From positions 1 to 13,068 of the forward strand of contig DEKO01000208.1 of NCBI GenBank assembly GCA_002353885.1: a stretch of 13,068 bases of DNA, read 5' to 3'. The notes under the pieces were generated by a model, which was not told the origin of the DNA, ran no database searches, and saw nothing but the letters and a program-made list of their open reading frames with translations. The stretch comes from Porphyromonadaceae bacterium UBA2720. Its GTDB lineage: Bacteria; Bacteroidota; Bacteroidia; Bacteroidales; Muribaculaceae. Of the stretch, positions 1-5,993 are shown in pieces. Within the stretch, counting starts at the first letter, position 1. The number at the start of each line of letters is the position of its first letter. Both the position numbers and the translations under genes were made by a program.

Positions 1-38
1 ATGTCCTGAGCTACGATAGCTAGGGTTTACCTGCATGT

Positions 39-74
39 AAAAAATCCGCGCTTGGCTTCACAGCCTAACGCGGA
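39..74 (-). terminator. Rho-independent terminator on the minus strand
   Basis: Read on the minus strand, the arms TCCGCG (74-69) and CGCGGA (50-45) close a stem of about 13 pairs with two internal mismatches. The inner arm is AGCC/GGCT type and the loop is 4 nt (61-58). Six T residues follow directly (44-39). On the plus strand no T tract follows the stem, so it works only for transcripts moving leftwards. It lies 16 nt after the stop of a short minus-strand reading frame (91-198) and only 2 nt before a minus-strand ATG at 36-34. It could therefore end a small transcript or attenuate a gene lying left of the window. Confidence 0.65.
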
Positions 75-90
75 ACACATCGAATTCAAC

Positions 91-198
91 TTACCTTATT
101 TCGCTCTGTGTGCAATCGATTGGTTTTACGATTGCTATAACCGAAAAATGTGTGTGTTTCATGGTATGATGCCATGATGGCGCATGCTTTGCGCTCAT
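91..198 (-). CDS. Possible short His-rich leader peptide (35 aa, or 23 aa from an internal start)
   Basis: This is a tentative small reading frame on the minus strand, with no recognised family. The ATG at 198 gives 35 residues, beginning MSAKHAPSWHHTMKHTHF, with five histidines among the first 17 residues. An internal ATG at 162 gives 23 residues starting MKHTHF. A TAnnTTTG-like box at 214-207 would place transcription start near 200, so the internal ATG has the better leader length. Downstream on the same strand come a terminator (74-39) and then an ATG at 36. A promoter, short peptide and terminator upstream of another start is the layout of a transcription attenuator, and histidine clustering would fit histidine sensing. 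The ORF could equally be chance within a small RNA. The gene beyond the left edge is not visible, so function is inference. Confidence 0.25.
   Translation of the reverse strand: MSAKHAPSWHHTMKHTHFSVIAIVKPIDCTQSEIR
112..135 (-). other. Perfect 7-bp hairpin in the putative minus-strand leader
   Basis: GCAATCG (112-118) and CGATTGC (129-135) are perfect inverted repeats separated by a 10-nt loop. The hairpin falls inside the possible minus-strand transcript between the promoter-like box at 214-207 and the terminator at 74-39. Two hairpins in one short leader, this one and the terminator, support a structured RNA rather than random spacer. A protein-binding palindrome is the alternative. Confidence 0.35.
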
Positions 199-206
199 TG
201 TCGATG

Positions 207-214
207 CAAAGGTA
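207..214 (-). promoter_or_regulatory. Possible minus-strand -7 promoter box (TACCTTTG)
   Basis: The minus strand reads TACCTTTG, an exact match to the Bacteroidota housekeeping -7 consensus TAnnTTTG. A TTTG lies 16 nt upstream on the same strand (236-233), slightly closer than the usual -33 spacing. It would drive transcription leftwards, divergent from the rel gene, through the short His-rich frame to the terminator at 74-39. An eight-base motif with four fixed bases besides TA can occur by chance, so confidence is moderate. Confidence 0.35.
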
Positions 215-223
215 GATAGTGTT

Positions 224-242
224 TGTGCCACAAATTGGCACA
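224..242. promoter_or_regulatory. Perfect 7-bp inverted repeat, candidate operator
   Basis: TGTGCCA (224-230) and TGGCACA (236-242) are perfect inverted repeats around a 5-nt centre, CAAAT. The site lies between the two divergent promoter-like boxes (minus-strand 214-207, plus-strand 299-306) and covers the -33 region of the minus-strand one. That is a natural position for a dimeric regulator. No regulator gene is visible, so its ligand is unknown. Confidence 0.35.
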
Positions 243-298
243 GTGGAGTGAAAAAATATTTTTTTGCTTGTTTCGGTAAGATTGTCAAGAAAAAGCAC

Positions 299-306
299 TA
301 ACTTTG
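299..306 (+). promoter_or_regulatory. Bacteroidota -7 promoter box of the rel gene (TAACTTTG)
   Basis: TAACTTTG exactly matches the Bacteroidota -7 consensus TAnnTTTG. It sits 21 nt upstream of the ATG at 328, so transcription would start near 312 and leave a leader of about 15 nt. No clean TTTG lies at the expected -33 spacing; the T-rich tract at 258-273 is the nearest candidate. The box overlaps the TTG at 304, which argues that this upstream codon is not the translation start. Confidence 0.5.
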
Positions 307-327
307 CATTTCTTACACAGATTGCCT

Positions 328-2595
328 ATGACGACACCAACACAGTTGACTCCGCAACAAGAGGCTGCTATGATCGACAATGCCTACCAGCGGTTGCTTG
401 ACGGCTATCTGCGCAGCAATCACCGCAAGAAGGTCGACATCATCGACAAAGCCTATCGCTTTGCGCGCTTGGCCCACGAGGGCATCCGGCGCCGCTCGGG
501 CGAGCCCTATATCATGCACCCCATCGCTGTGGCCACGATTGTGAGCCAGGAGATTGGGTTGGGCTCGACGTCGATATGCGCCGCCCTGCTGCACGACGTG
601 GTCGAGGACACTGACTATACCATCGAGGACATCGAGGCGCAATTTGGCAAGAAGATTGCTCAGATTGTCGATGGACTGACCAAGATATCGGGTGGCATCT
701 TCGGCGACCTGGCATCTGTTCAGGCCGAGAATTTCCGCAAGTTGCTGCTGACCATGAGCGACGACATCCGGGTGGTGCTCATCAAGATGGCCGACCGCTT
801 GCACAACATGCGCACGCTGCAGTCGATGCCCCCGCAGAAGCAGTACAAGATAGCCGGAGAGACCCTATACATCTATGCCCCGCTGGCCCACCGGCTGGGA
901 CTGTTTGCCATCAAGACCGAGCTCGAGGACTTGAGTTTCAAGCATGAGCACCCCGACGCATATGCCCGCATCGAGCAGCAGCTGGCGCTGAGCGAAGCCA
1001 AGCGCAACGAGCTGTTCGCCCGCTTCTCGGCGCCCATCCGCGAGCGTCTCGACCGGATGGGTCTCAGCTATGAGTTCCGTGCGCGCATCAAGTCGTGCTA
1101 CAGCATTTGGAAGAAGATGGAGACCAAGCACATCCCGTTCGAGGAGGTGTATGACCTATATGCCGCGCGCATCGTGTTTGAGTGTGACCACGAAGCCGAC
1201 GAGAAGCGCATCTGCTGGAACATCTACAGTGAGATCACCGACCTCTACCGCCTGCACCCCGACCGCGTGCGTGACTGGATCAGCACGCCCAAGGCCAACG
1301 GCTACCGTGCCCTGCACATCACGGTGATGGGCCCTGACGGCAATTGGGTGGAGGTGCAGATACGCAGCCGGCACATGGATGACATCGCCGAGCGCGGATT
1401 TGCGGCCCACTGGAAGTACAAGATTGGCGAGGGCGAGGAAGAGAGCGAGCTGGCCGCATGGTTGCAGACCATCGAGGACATCCTCAAGAATCCCGAGCCC
1501 AATGCGCTGGACTTCTTGGACACCATCAAGCTCAACCTCTTTGCCAGCGAGATTGTGGTGTTCACGCCCAAGGGCGAGACCATCACCTTGCCCAAGGATG
1601 CCTCGGTGCTGGACATGGCATTCATGCTGCACACCGAGTTGGGCACACACTGCATTGCCGGCAAGGTCAACCACAAGCTGGTGCCCATGTCGCACCGTCT
1701 GGCCAGTGGCGACCAGGTGGAGGTGCTGACCTCTCACTCGCAGCAACCCAAGCCCGAATGGGACAAGTTCCTGGTTACTGCCAAGGGCAAGACGCGCCTG
1801 CGCAGTGCGCTCAAGCACAGCCGCCGCGTTATCATCGACCGTGGCGAGCGTCGCCTGCAGACGCTGCTTGCCGAGCACAATGTCGAGCCCACCAGCGAGG
1901 TGATGTCGCGCATCATCAGCGCCGAGCATGCCCAGAACAAGGAGGACCTCTACTATATGATCGGCAACGACGAGATCGCGCTGAGCGACCAGTTGCTCAA
2001 GGGCATCAGGCCCCAACAAGGTAACATGTTCACCCGCCTGTTGCGCAACCCCTTCGGCGGCAAGACGCGCAAGCCCGACTCCAAGCCCCAGTCAACTCGT
2101 GACAATGATGACACCGCTCCGGGCACACCGGGCAAGGTCGACACCAAGCAGGTCTACGTGCTGCAGTCGCAAGACGGTGTGAGCAACTACACCGTCGCCT
2201 CGTGCTGCCACCCCATCCCCGGCGACGACGTGGTGGGCTATGTCAACGAGCGAGGCGAGGTGATTGTGCACAAGTTGGACTGCCCCACGGCCATGCGTCT
2301 CAAGAGCGTGGATGGCGGCCGGCTGGTTCAGACGCGCTGGGACACCAGCAGCGCACGTTTCCCGGCCACAATCCATGTTGAGGGCATCGACCGACTGGGT
2401 ATCTTGCAAGAAATCATCTACATTATCTCGACCAACATGGCCATCAACATGCGTGCGCTCAACATCCGTGCCGACCAGGGTGTGTTCAAGTGCGACCTGA
2501 ATGTGCTCATCGCCGATGTCAATGTGGTGACCAACCTGTGCAAGCGCCTGAAACGTGTCAAGGGTGTCAACACCGCCACACGGACGAATAGCTGA
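328..2595 (+). CDS. rel: Bifunctional (p)ppGpp synthetase/hydrolase, long RelA/SpoT homologue
   Basis: This is a cytosolic enzyme that makes and degrades the stringent-response alarmone (p)ppGpp from GDP/GTP and ATP. The 755 residues show the full long-RSH order. An N-terminal HD hydrolase has the metal and catalytic set H64, H89-D90, E93-D94 and D156, apparently intact. The synthetase runs roughly 240-370, with D276 in YDLYAAR, RVRD at 313-316 and E342 in VEVQIRS. A TGS domain covers about 408-468. After a helical part and a polar Lys/Asp-rich linker (about 575-607) come the CC/zinc-finger module (C626, C627, H648, C652) and an ACT domain from about 678. Both active sites look functional. 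The RxKD charge motif has Arg for Lys. ATG 328 is chosen over TTG 304 because the latter lies inside the promoter box. The family is certain; substrate preference is inferred. Confidence 0.95.
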   Translation: MTTPTQLTPQQEAAMIDNAYQRLLDGYLRSNHRKKVDIIDKAYRFARLAHEGIRRRSGEPYIMHPIAVATIVSQEIGLGSTSICAALLHDVVEDTDYTIEDIEAQFGKKIAQIVDGLTKISGGIFGDLASVQAENFRKLLLTMSDDIRVVLIKMADRLHNMRTLQSMPPQKQYKIAGETLYIYAPLAHRLGLFAIKTELEDLSFKHEHPDAYARIEQQLALSEAKRNELFARFSAPIRERLDRMGLSYEFRARIKSCYSIWKKMETKHIPFEEVYDLYAARIVFECDHEADEKRICWNIYSEITDLYRLHPDRVRDWISTPKANGYRALHITVMGPDGNWVEVQIRSRHMDDIAERGFAAHWKYKIGEGEEESELAAWLQTIEDILKNPEPNALDFLDTIKLNLFASEIVVFTPKGETITLPKDASVLDMAFMLHTELGTHCIAGKVNHKLVPMSHRLASGDQVEVLTSHSQQPKPEWDKFLVTAKGKTRLRSALKHSRRVIIDRGERRLQTLLAEHNVEPTSEVMSRIISAEHAQNKEDLYYMIGNDEIALSDQLLKGIRPQQGNMFTRLLRNPFGGKTRKPDSKPQSTRDNDDTAPGTPGKVDTKQVYVLQSQDGVSNYTVASCCHPIPGDDVVGYVNERGEVIVHKLDCPTAMRLKSVDGGRLVQTRWDTSSARFPATIHVEGIDRLGILQEIIYIISTNMAINMRALNIRADQGVFKCDLNVLIADVNVVTNLCKRLKRVKGVNTATRTNS

Positions 2596-2600
2596 TTTAG

Positions 2601-2627
2601 ACTTTAGGGTTAAGGGTTAGGGTTTAG
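2601..2627 (+). repeat. Telomere-like TTAGGG-type short tandem repeat
   Basis: Just after the rel stop codon the sequence runs through four imperfect copies of a TTAGGG-like unit (ctTTAGGGtTAAGGGTTAGGG, then TTTAGG). It is non-coding and probably arose by replication slippage in spacer DNA. I see no hairpin followed by a T tract here, so this is not a recognisable terminator. Confidence 0.5.
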
Positions 2628-2634
2628 GACCAAA

Positions 2635-2693
2635 CTGCCCCAACATTGTGACGTCTTAACTCCTTTAACTCCTTAACTTCTTTAACTACTTAG
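2635..2693 (+). repeat. Left arm of a long inverted repeat flanking the pgpH-like gene
   Basis: This 59-nt segment is the reverse complement of 4912-4969 in 55 of 59 alignment columns (three substitutions and one single-base indel). Its core is built from tandem 8-9-nt units of the type TTAACTCC/TTTAACTAC, next to the unique part CAACATTGTGACGTC. The two arms enclose the whole 7TM-HD gene in opposite orientation. It may be a dispersed intergenic repeat family or a substrate for inversion of the intervening gene. It occupies most of the 121-nt gap between the rel and pgpH-like genes, where no promoter box is seen. Confidence 0.85.
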
Positions 2694-2716
2694 ACTGAAA
2701 CACGTAACCGAAACAG

Positions 2717-4804
2717 ATGACCAACAACGTCAAACATAATCTGATGATAGCCCTGCTCATGGTGGCAGGGGTGGTGTTGATAGCCCTGTCGCTGCCGCAT
2801 GACACCGAGCAGATGGCCACATTGCTTTCGCACGAGGTGGGTAAGCCCTGGCGTAACCCTACACTCATTGCCCCATTTGACATCCCCATCGAGTATGACC
2901 AGGTCACTAAAGATCGCATTACCGACAGTGTCAATGCCAACTTTGTACACTTCTATAAGCTTGACAACCAGCTGGGCGAGCAGAAACTCATGCAGCTCAA
3001 CAAGGCGCTGAGCAACCAGCCCTCGCTGCCTGTGGGTGTCAGGCAACATGTACTGACCCTGCTTGAGCGCATCTATGATGATGGCATCATCAATACTGAA
3101 GCCTTCGAGCAGATAGAGGCCGGCAAGATGCAACACGTGAGCATCAGCGACGGGTCGGCCCAACGCGTGGTCATCGCCACCGACCACATGCACTCGGTCA
3201 AACAGGCCTATGAGCAGATAGACTCGGCGCTGAATGGGTCGCCCTACCGCGAGGTGGTCATGCAAGTGGGCCTCAACGACTATCTCGAGCCCAACTACAC
3301 CGTCGACGAGGAGGAAGACAGCAAGTGGTATAACGATGCGCTCAATACCGCCCTCACACCGCCCACCAACCACATGGTGCAGATGGGCGAGGCCATCATC
3401 TTCACGGGCAATGTGGTCACGCCTGAGAAGGATGCCATCATCAAGACCTACAAGCGCATGGTCGAGGAGAACCTGCAGAAGCGCCGAGGCACTAACGATT
3501 ACACCCTGCTGGGGCAGGTGGTGATTGTGGCCATCTTGCTGCTGGTGTTCTATGTGTTTGTGCGGCTGATGCGTCCGCGGGTGTTCAACAACAAGCGTCG
3601 CATGACGTTCCTCATCACTTTCATGACGCTCATGGTCGTTGCGGTGCTGTGGATTGTGCGGTTCAGGTCCAACTATCTTTATCTCATCCCATTTGCGATG
3701 ACACCAATCATTGTGAGCACATTTTTCGACGCGCGCACGTCGTTTTTCGTTCACCTGATTGTGGTGCTCATCTGCTCGCTGGTGGCACGTGAGCAGGCGG
3801 CATTCATCATCATGCAGTTCTTGGCCGGCTCGGTTGCCATCGCGTCGATGCAAGAGCTCTCGCGCCGCTCGCAGCTGGTTCGCTGCGCGATGCTCATTTT
3901 TGTCACCTACTGTGTGTCGTTTGTCGCGCTTGAACTGGTGCGTGGCATTGACATCAACAATGTCGACTGGCACTACTTCATCTATTTCGGTGTCAACTGT
4001 GTGGTCCTGTCGTTTGCCTACATCGGCATCTTCATTGTTGAGAAGCTGTTTGGCTTCACCTCGACCGTCACCCTGGTCGAGCTGAGCGACATCAACACGC
4101 CCATCCTGCGTCAGCTGTCGGAGAACTGTCCAGGCACCTTCCAGCATGCGCTGCAGGTGGCCAACATTGCGTCTGAGGCAGCCGTCAAGATCGGTGCCAG
4201 CAGCCAGCTGGTGCGTGCCGGTGCGCTCTATCATGACATTGGCAAGATTGAGAACCCGGCCTTCTTCACCGAGAACCAGATGGGAGTCAATCCTCACGAT
4301 GCACTGTCGCCCGAGCAGAGTGCGCGCATCGTCATCCAGCATGTCACCGATGGTGTGCGCATGGCCGACAAGGCGCGGCTGCCCCAGGTTATCAAGGACA
4401 TGATTGTCCAGCATCATGGCAAGGGGGTGACCAAGTACTTCTACACCCAGGCCTGCAAGGCACATCCTGATGGCGAGGTCGATGCCTCGCTCTACACCTA
4501 TCCGGGCCCGAACCCTCAGTCGCGCGAGGCTGCGATTGTGATGATGGCCGACGGGTGTGAGGCTGCCGCCAAGAGTCTGAAGGAGCCCAACGAGCAAAAC
4601 ATCCGCACGATGGTCAACCGCATCATCGACGGCCAGATTGCCGATGGCCTACTGCGTGAGGCGCCCATCAGCTTCCGCGATGTCGAGACCATCAAGCGCA
4701 TCTTCACCGAGCGCCTGCGCTCGTTCTACTACACCCGCATCAGCTATCCCGACGACATCCGTCCCAAGCCCAAAGAGGAGGAAGGAGTAAAGGGTAACGT
4801 CTAG
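2717..4804 (+). CDS. pgpH: 7TM-HD domain phosphohydrolase, PgpH-type c-di-AMP phosphodiesterase
   Basis: This is an integral inner-membrane phosphodiesterase of the PgpH/YqfF family; characterised members hydrolyse cyclic di-AMP to pApA. The 695 residues begin with a membrane segment (about 8-25), followed by a large extracytoplasmic domain (26-260). Seven further hydrophobic helices run from about 264 to 442. The C-terminal cytosolic HD domain has H477, the HDIG motif at 506-509, H542, H566-H567 and D612, which is the complete metal-binding set. The C-terminal tail is charged (KPKEEEG). ATG 2717 opens directly into the first membrane helix and is preceded by an A-rich leader without a Shine-Dalgarno sequence. 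It follows the rel gene by 121 nt in the same direction. In Firmicutes (p)ppGpp inhibits PgpH, so the adjacency is suggestive. Both flanks carry an inverted repeat. The family is secure; the exact nucleotide substrate is inferred. Confidence 0.88.
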   Translation: MTNNVKHNLMIALLMVAGVVLIALSLPHDTEQMATLLSHEVGKPWRNPTLIAPFDIPIEYDQVTKDRITDSVNANFVHFYKLDNQLGEQKLMQLNKALSNQPSLPVGVRQHVLTLLERIYDDGIINTEAFEQIEAGKMQHVSISDGSAQRVVIATDHMHSVKQAYEQIDSALNGSPYREVVMQVGLNDYLEPNYTVDEEEDSKWYNDALNTALTPPTNHMVQMGEAIIFTGNVVTPEKDAIIKTYKRMVEENLQKRRGTNDYTLLGQVVIVAILLLVFYVFVRLMRPRVFNNKRRMTFLITFMTLMVVAVLWIVRFRSNYLYLIPFAMTPIIVSTFFDARTSFFVHLIVVLICSLVAREQAAFIIMQFLAGSVAIASMQELSRRSQLVRCAMLIFVTYCVSFVALELVRGIDINNVDWHYFIYFGVNCVVLSFAYIGIFIVEKLFGFTSTVTLVELSDINTPILRQLSENCPGTFQHALQVANIASEAAVKIGASSQLVRAGALYHDIGKIENPAFFTENQMGVNPHDALSPEQSARIVIQHVTDGVRMADKARLPQVIKDMIVQHHGKGVTKYFYTQACKAHPDGEVDASLYTYPGPNPQSREAAIVMMADGCEAAAKSLKEPNEQNIRTMVNRIIDGQIADGLLREAPISFRDVETIKRIFTERLRSFYYTRISYPDDIRPKPKEEEGVKGNV

Positions 4805-4805
4805 T

Positions 4806-4876
4806 CCCCCTAGCCCCCTAAGGGGGAACTGCTGTTTGGGCCTGCGGCCTGCTGTTTAGCCTTCGGCTGCTATTAG
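4806..4876 (+). repeat. Run of small G+C-rich hairpins after pgpH
   Basis: Just after the stop codon lies CCCCCTAAGGGGG (4814-4826), an inverted repeat preceded by a second C run. Two similar units follow, GCCTGCGGCCTGCTGTTT and GCCTTCGGCTGCTATT, each containing a small hairpin (GCC/GGC and AGCC/GGCT). Such structures may stop transcription or protect the 3' end of the pgpH message, but no T tract follows any of them closely, so I call it a repeat rather than a terminator. Confidence 0.5.
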
Positions 4877-4890
4877 CTTACAGCTTATAG

Positions 4891-5009
4891 CTAACGTCTA
4901 ACGTCTAAAAACTGAGTAGTTAAAGAAGTTAAGAAGTTAAGGAGTTAAGACGTCACAATGTTGTGGCAGCAACTAACAACTAAAAACTAAAGTCTAACGT
5001 CTAACGTCT
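4891..5009 (+). repeat. Direct repeats of CTAACGTCTAACGTCT bracketing the inverted-repeat arm
   Basis: The 16-mer CTAACGTCTAACGTCT, itself two copies of an 8-nt unit, occurs exactly at 4891-4906 and again at 4994-5009. The right arm of the long inverted repeat sits between them. The remaining spacer (CAACTAACAACTAAAAACTAAAG) is simple A/C/T text. With the neighbouring repeats, this makes the 209-nt gap after pgpH almost entirely repetitive. No TAnnTTTG promoter box is seen in it, although a promoter for the downstream gene cluster would be expected here. Confidence 0.8.
4912..4969 (-). repeat. Right arm of the long inverted repeat flanking the pgpH-like gene
   Basis: This 58-nt segment is the inverted copy of 2635-2693. 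It begins CTGAGTAGTTAAAGAAG and ends with CACAATGTTGTGGCAG. It differs from the other arm by three substitutions and lacks one A in the tandem part. Because this part consists of slipped 8-9-nt units (GTTAAGGA/GTTAAGAA), unit number may vary between strains. Confidence 0.85.
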
Positions 5010-5013
5010 GATA

Positions 5014-5526
5014 ATGATTACTCAATACATACTGCTCGTGCTGGGCATTGCCATGCTGGCGGTGTCGTTGGTGCTGCTGTTCAGGCCTTGGCGGTTGGTT
5101 GCCGCCATTCCTGCCTTTGTGGGCATGTTGCTGCTGCATCTCAGCTACTTCATCGCCGTGAAGACCGGCACATTCATCTTCTGGGGCACAGCCACAGCAT
5201 TGGTTGCCGGGCTGGCCTACATCTCGCCCGCCGGTGAGCCTGATGGGCAGCGTGCCAGCAATCTCTATATCGGTGCGTCGGCCATTGCCGGATGCCTGCT
5301 GGGTATGATTGTGGGCGCGCGCATTATGGTGCTAGGCGTGGTGCTCGGTGCCTTTGTGGGTCAGTTGGCCTACAGCCGCACGCCGGCCGGTCGCTGGATG
5401 AGTCATCCGGTTGGCACCTTTGCGCAATACTTCGCCGCCAAGTGCCTCCCCGCCATTGTTGCCGTCGCTCAAGTGGGTATCGCCATCGAGGGCTTCTTGC
5501 TTGAAACAGAGCTTCCTGAATTATAG
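5014..5526 (+). CDS. Small multi-spanning membrane protein of unknown function
   Basis: I do not recognise this 170-aa protein. It is strongly hydrophobic, with likely membrane segments at about 5-22, 29-47, 51-70, 83-101 and 103-120, and a further amphipathic or membrane stretch at 137-160. The fourth and fifth segments are rich in small residues and carry glycine spacing (GASAIAGCLLGMIVGAR, then LGVVLGAFVG), typical of tightly packed helices. The C-terminus is short and acidic (ETELPEL). The codon style matches the G+C-rich neighbours, which supports real coding. ATG 5014 lies just after the repeat block and opens directly into the first helix. The next gene starts 14 nt after its stop, so it probably leads the operon that includes the Rhs protein. 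A role in export or anchoring is possible but unproven. Confidence 0.8.
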   Translation: MITQYILLVLGIAMLAVSLVLLFRPWRLVAAIPAFVGMLLLHLSYFIAVKTGTFIFWGTATALVAGLAYISPAGEPDGQRASNLYIGASAIAGCLLGMIVGARIMVLGVVLGAFVGQLAYSRTPAGRWMSHPVGTFAQYFAAKCLPAIVAVAQVGIAIEGFLLETELPEL

Positions 5527-5540
5527 ACACCTTAACAACA

Positions 5541-5993
5541 ATGAGAGTACTTATATATAGCATTTGCGTGACTATCTTCATGTTCTCACTGGTCGGTCTG
5601 GCCAGTGGGCAGGTTCAGCAACAGTTGCCTCGCAAGCCTGTTGTGCGGTTCACCTACGACGGGCAGGGCAATGTGGCGACACGCACGGTGACCTACGAGT
5701 ATCCTTATTGGGAGCAAGAGATAGGGCTGGACACCAGTGTTCTGATTGACACTGGCATCATTGCCTATCCCAACCCCACATTCGGCCCGCTCAACGCCGA
5801 GGCCAAGAACTACTCGGGCGAGTTCCCGCTGCGTTATGAGATCTACAACAACAGCGGCGTGCTGGTGCGCACGGTCACATCGATGCATGAGGTGACCGAT
5901 GTGAGTCTGGGCGACAACCTCATGGGCAGCTATGTGCTCAAGGCCCTGCGCGGCGACAGCGTCATTGCCATCAAAGTACTGAAAGTGAACTGA
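5541..5993 (+). CDS. Small secreted protein with T9SS type A sorting-domain-like C-terminus
   Basis: This 150-aa protein has a clear N-terminal signal peptide (hydrophobic 4-20, likely cleaved around ASG-Q at 21-24). Only about 50 residues follow, including a YD-repeat-like phrase (RFTYDGQGNVATRTVTYEY). From residue 75 to the end it resembles the type A sorting domain of the type IX secretion system: it opens AYPNPTFGPLNAE, has a central strand YEIYNNSGVLVRTV, and ends with YVLKALRGDSVIAIKVLKV. Proteins with this tail are normally carried across the outer membrane and the tail removed, but here almost no cargo precedes it. Its stop overlaps the next start (TGATG), suggesting translational coupling to the Rhs protein. 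It may be an accessory or anchoring factor for that protein; this role is inference. Confidence 0.8.
   Translation: MRVLIYSICVTIFMFSLVGLASGQVQQQLPRKPVVRFTYDGQGNVATRTVTYEYPYWEQEIGLDTSVLIDTGIIAYPNPTFGPLNAEAKNYSGEFPLRYEIYNNSGVLVRTVTSMHEVTDVSLGDNLMGSYVLKALRGDSVIAIKVLKVN

Noticed and set aside
1..20. tRNA-like 5' end on the minus strand (GTAGCTCAGGACAT)
   Set aside because: TAGCTCAG resembles a D-arm, but only about 20 nt are visible and the following D-loop bases lack the usual GG in place. The acceptor and T-arm cannot be checked.
86..298. 70-aa minus-strand open frame
   Set aside because: It is in a different frame from the His-rich candidate, begins upstream of the promoter-like box and has no protein-like features.
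304..327. TTG 304 as the start of rel
   Set aside because: It lies inside the TAACTTTG promoter box and upstream of the predicted transcription start. ATG 328 gives the normal family N-terminus.
1156..2019. Minus-strand open frame opposite rel
   Set aside because: It overlaps the synthetase and TGS regions, which are unambiguous on the plus strand, and has no recognisable domain.
2641..2693. Tandem TTAACTCC units as a CRISPR array
   Set aside because: The units are only 8-9 nt, contiguous and degenerate, with no spacers and no cas genes.
2690..4597. Long minus-strand open frame opposite the pgpH-like gene
   Set aside because: Its protein is rich in His, Arg and Val with no domains. The plus-strand frame has complete membrane and HD motifs, so this is an antisense shadow of G+C-rich coding DNA.
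4814..4826. CCCCCTAAGGGGG as a terminator for pgpH
   Set aside because: The stem is short with almost no loop, and no T tract follows. It is kept only as a repeat or hairpin.
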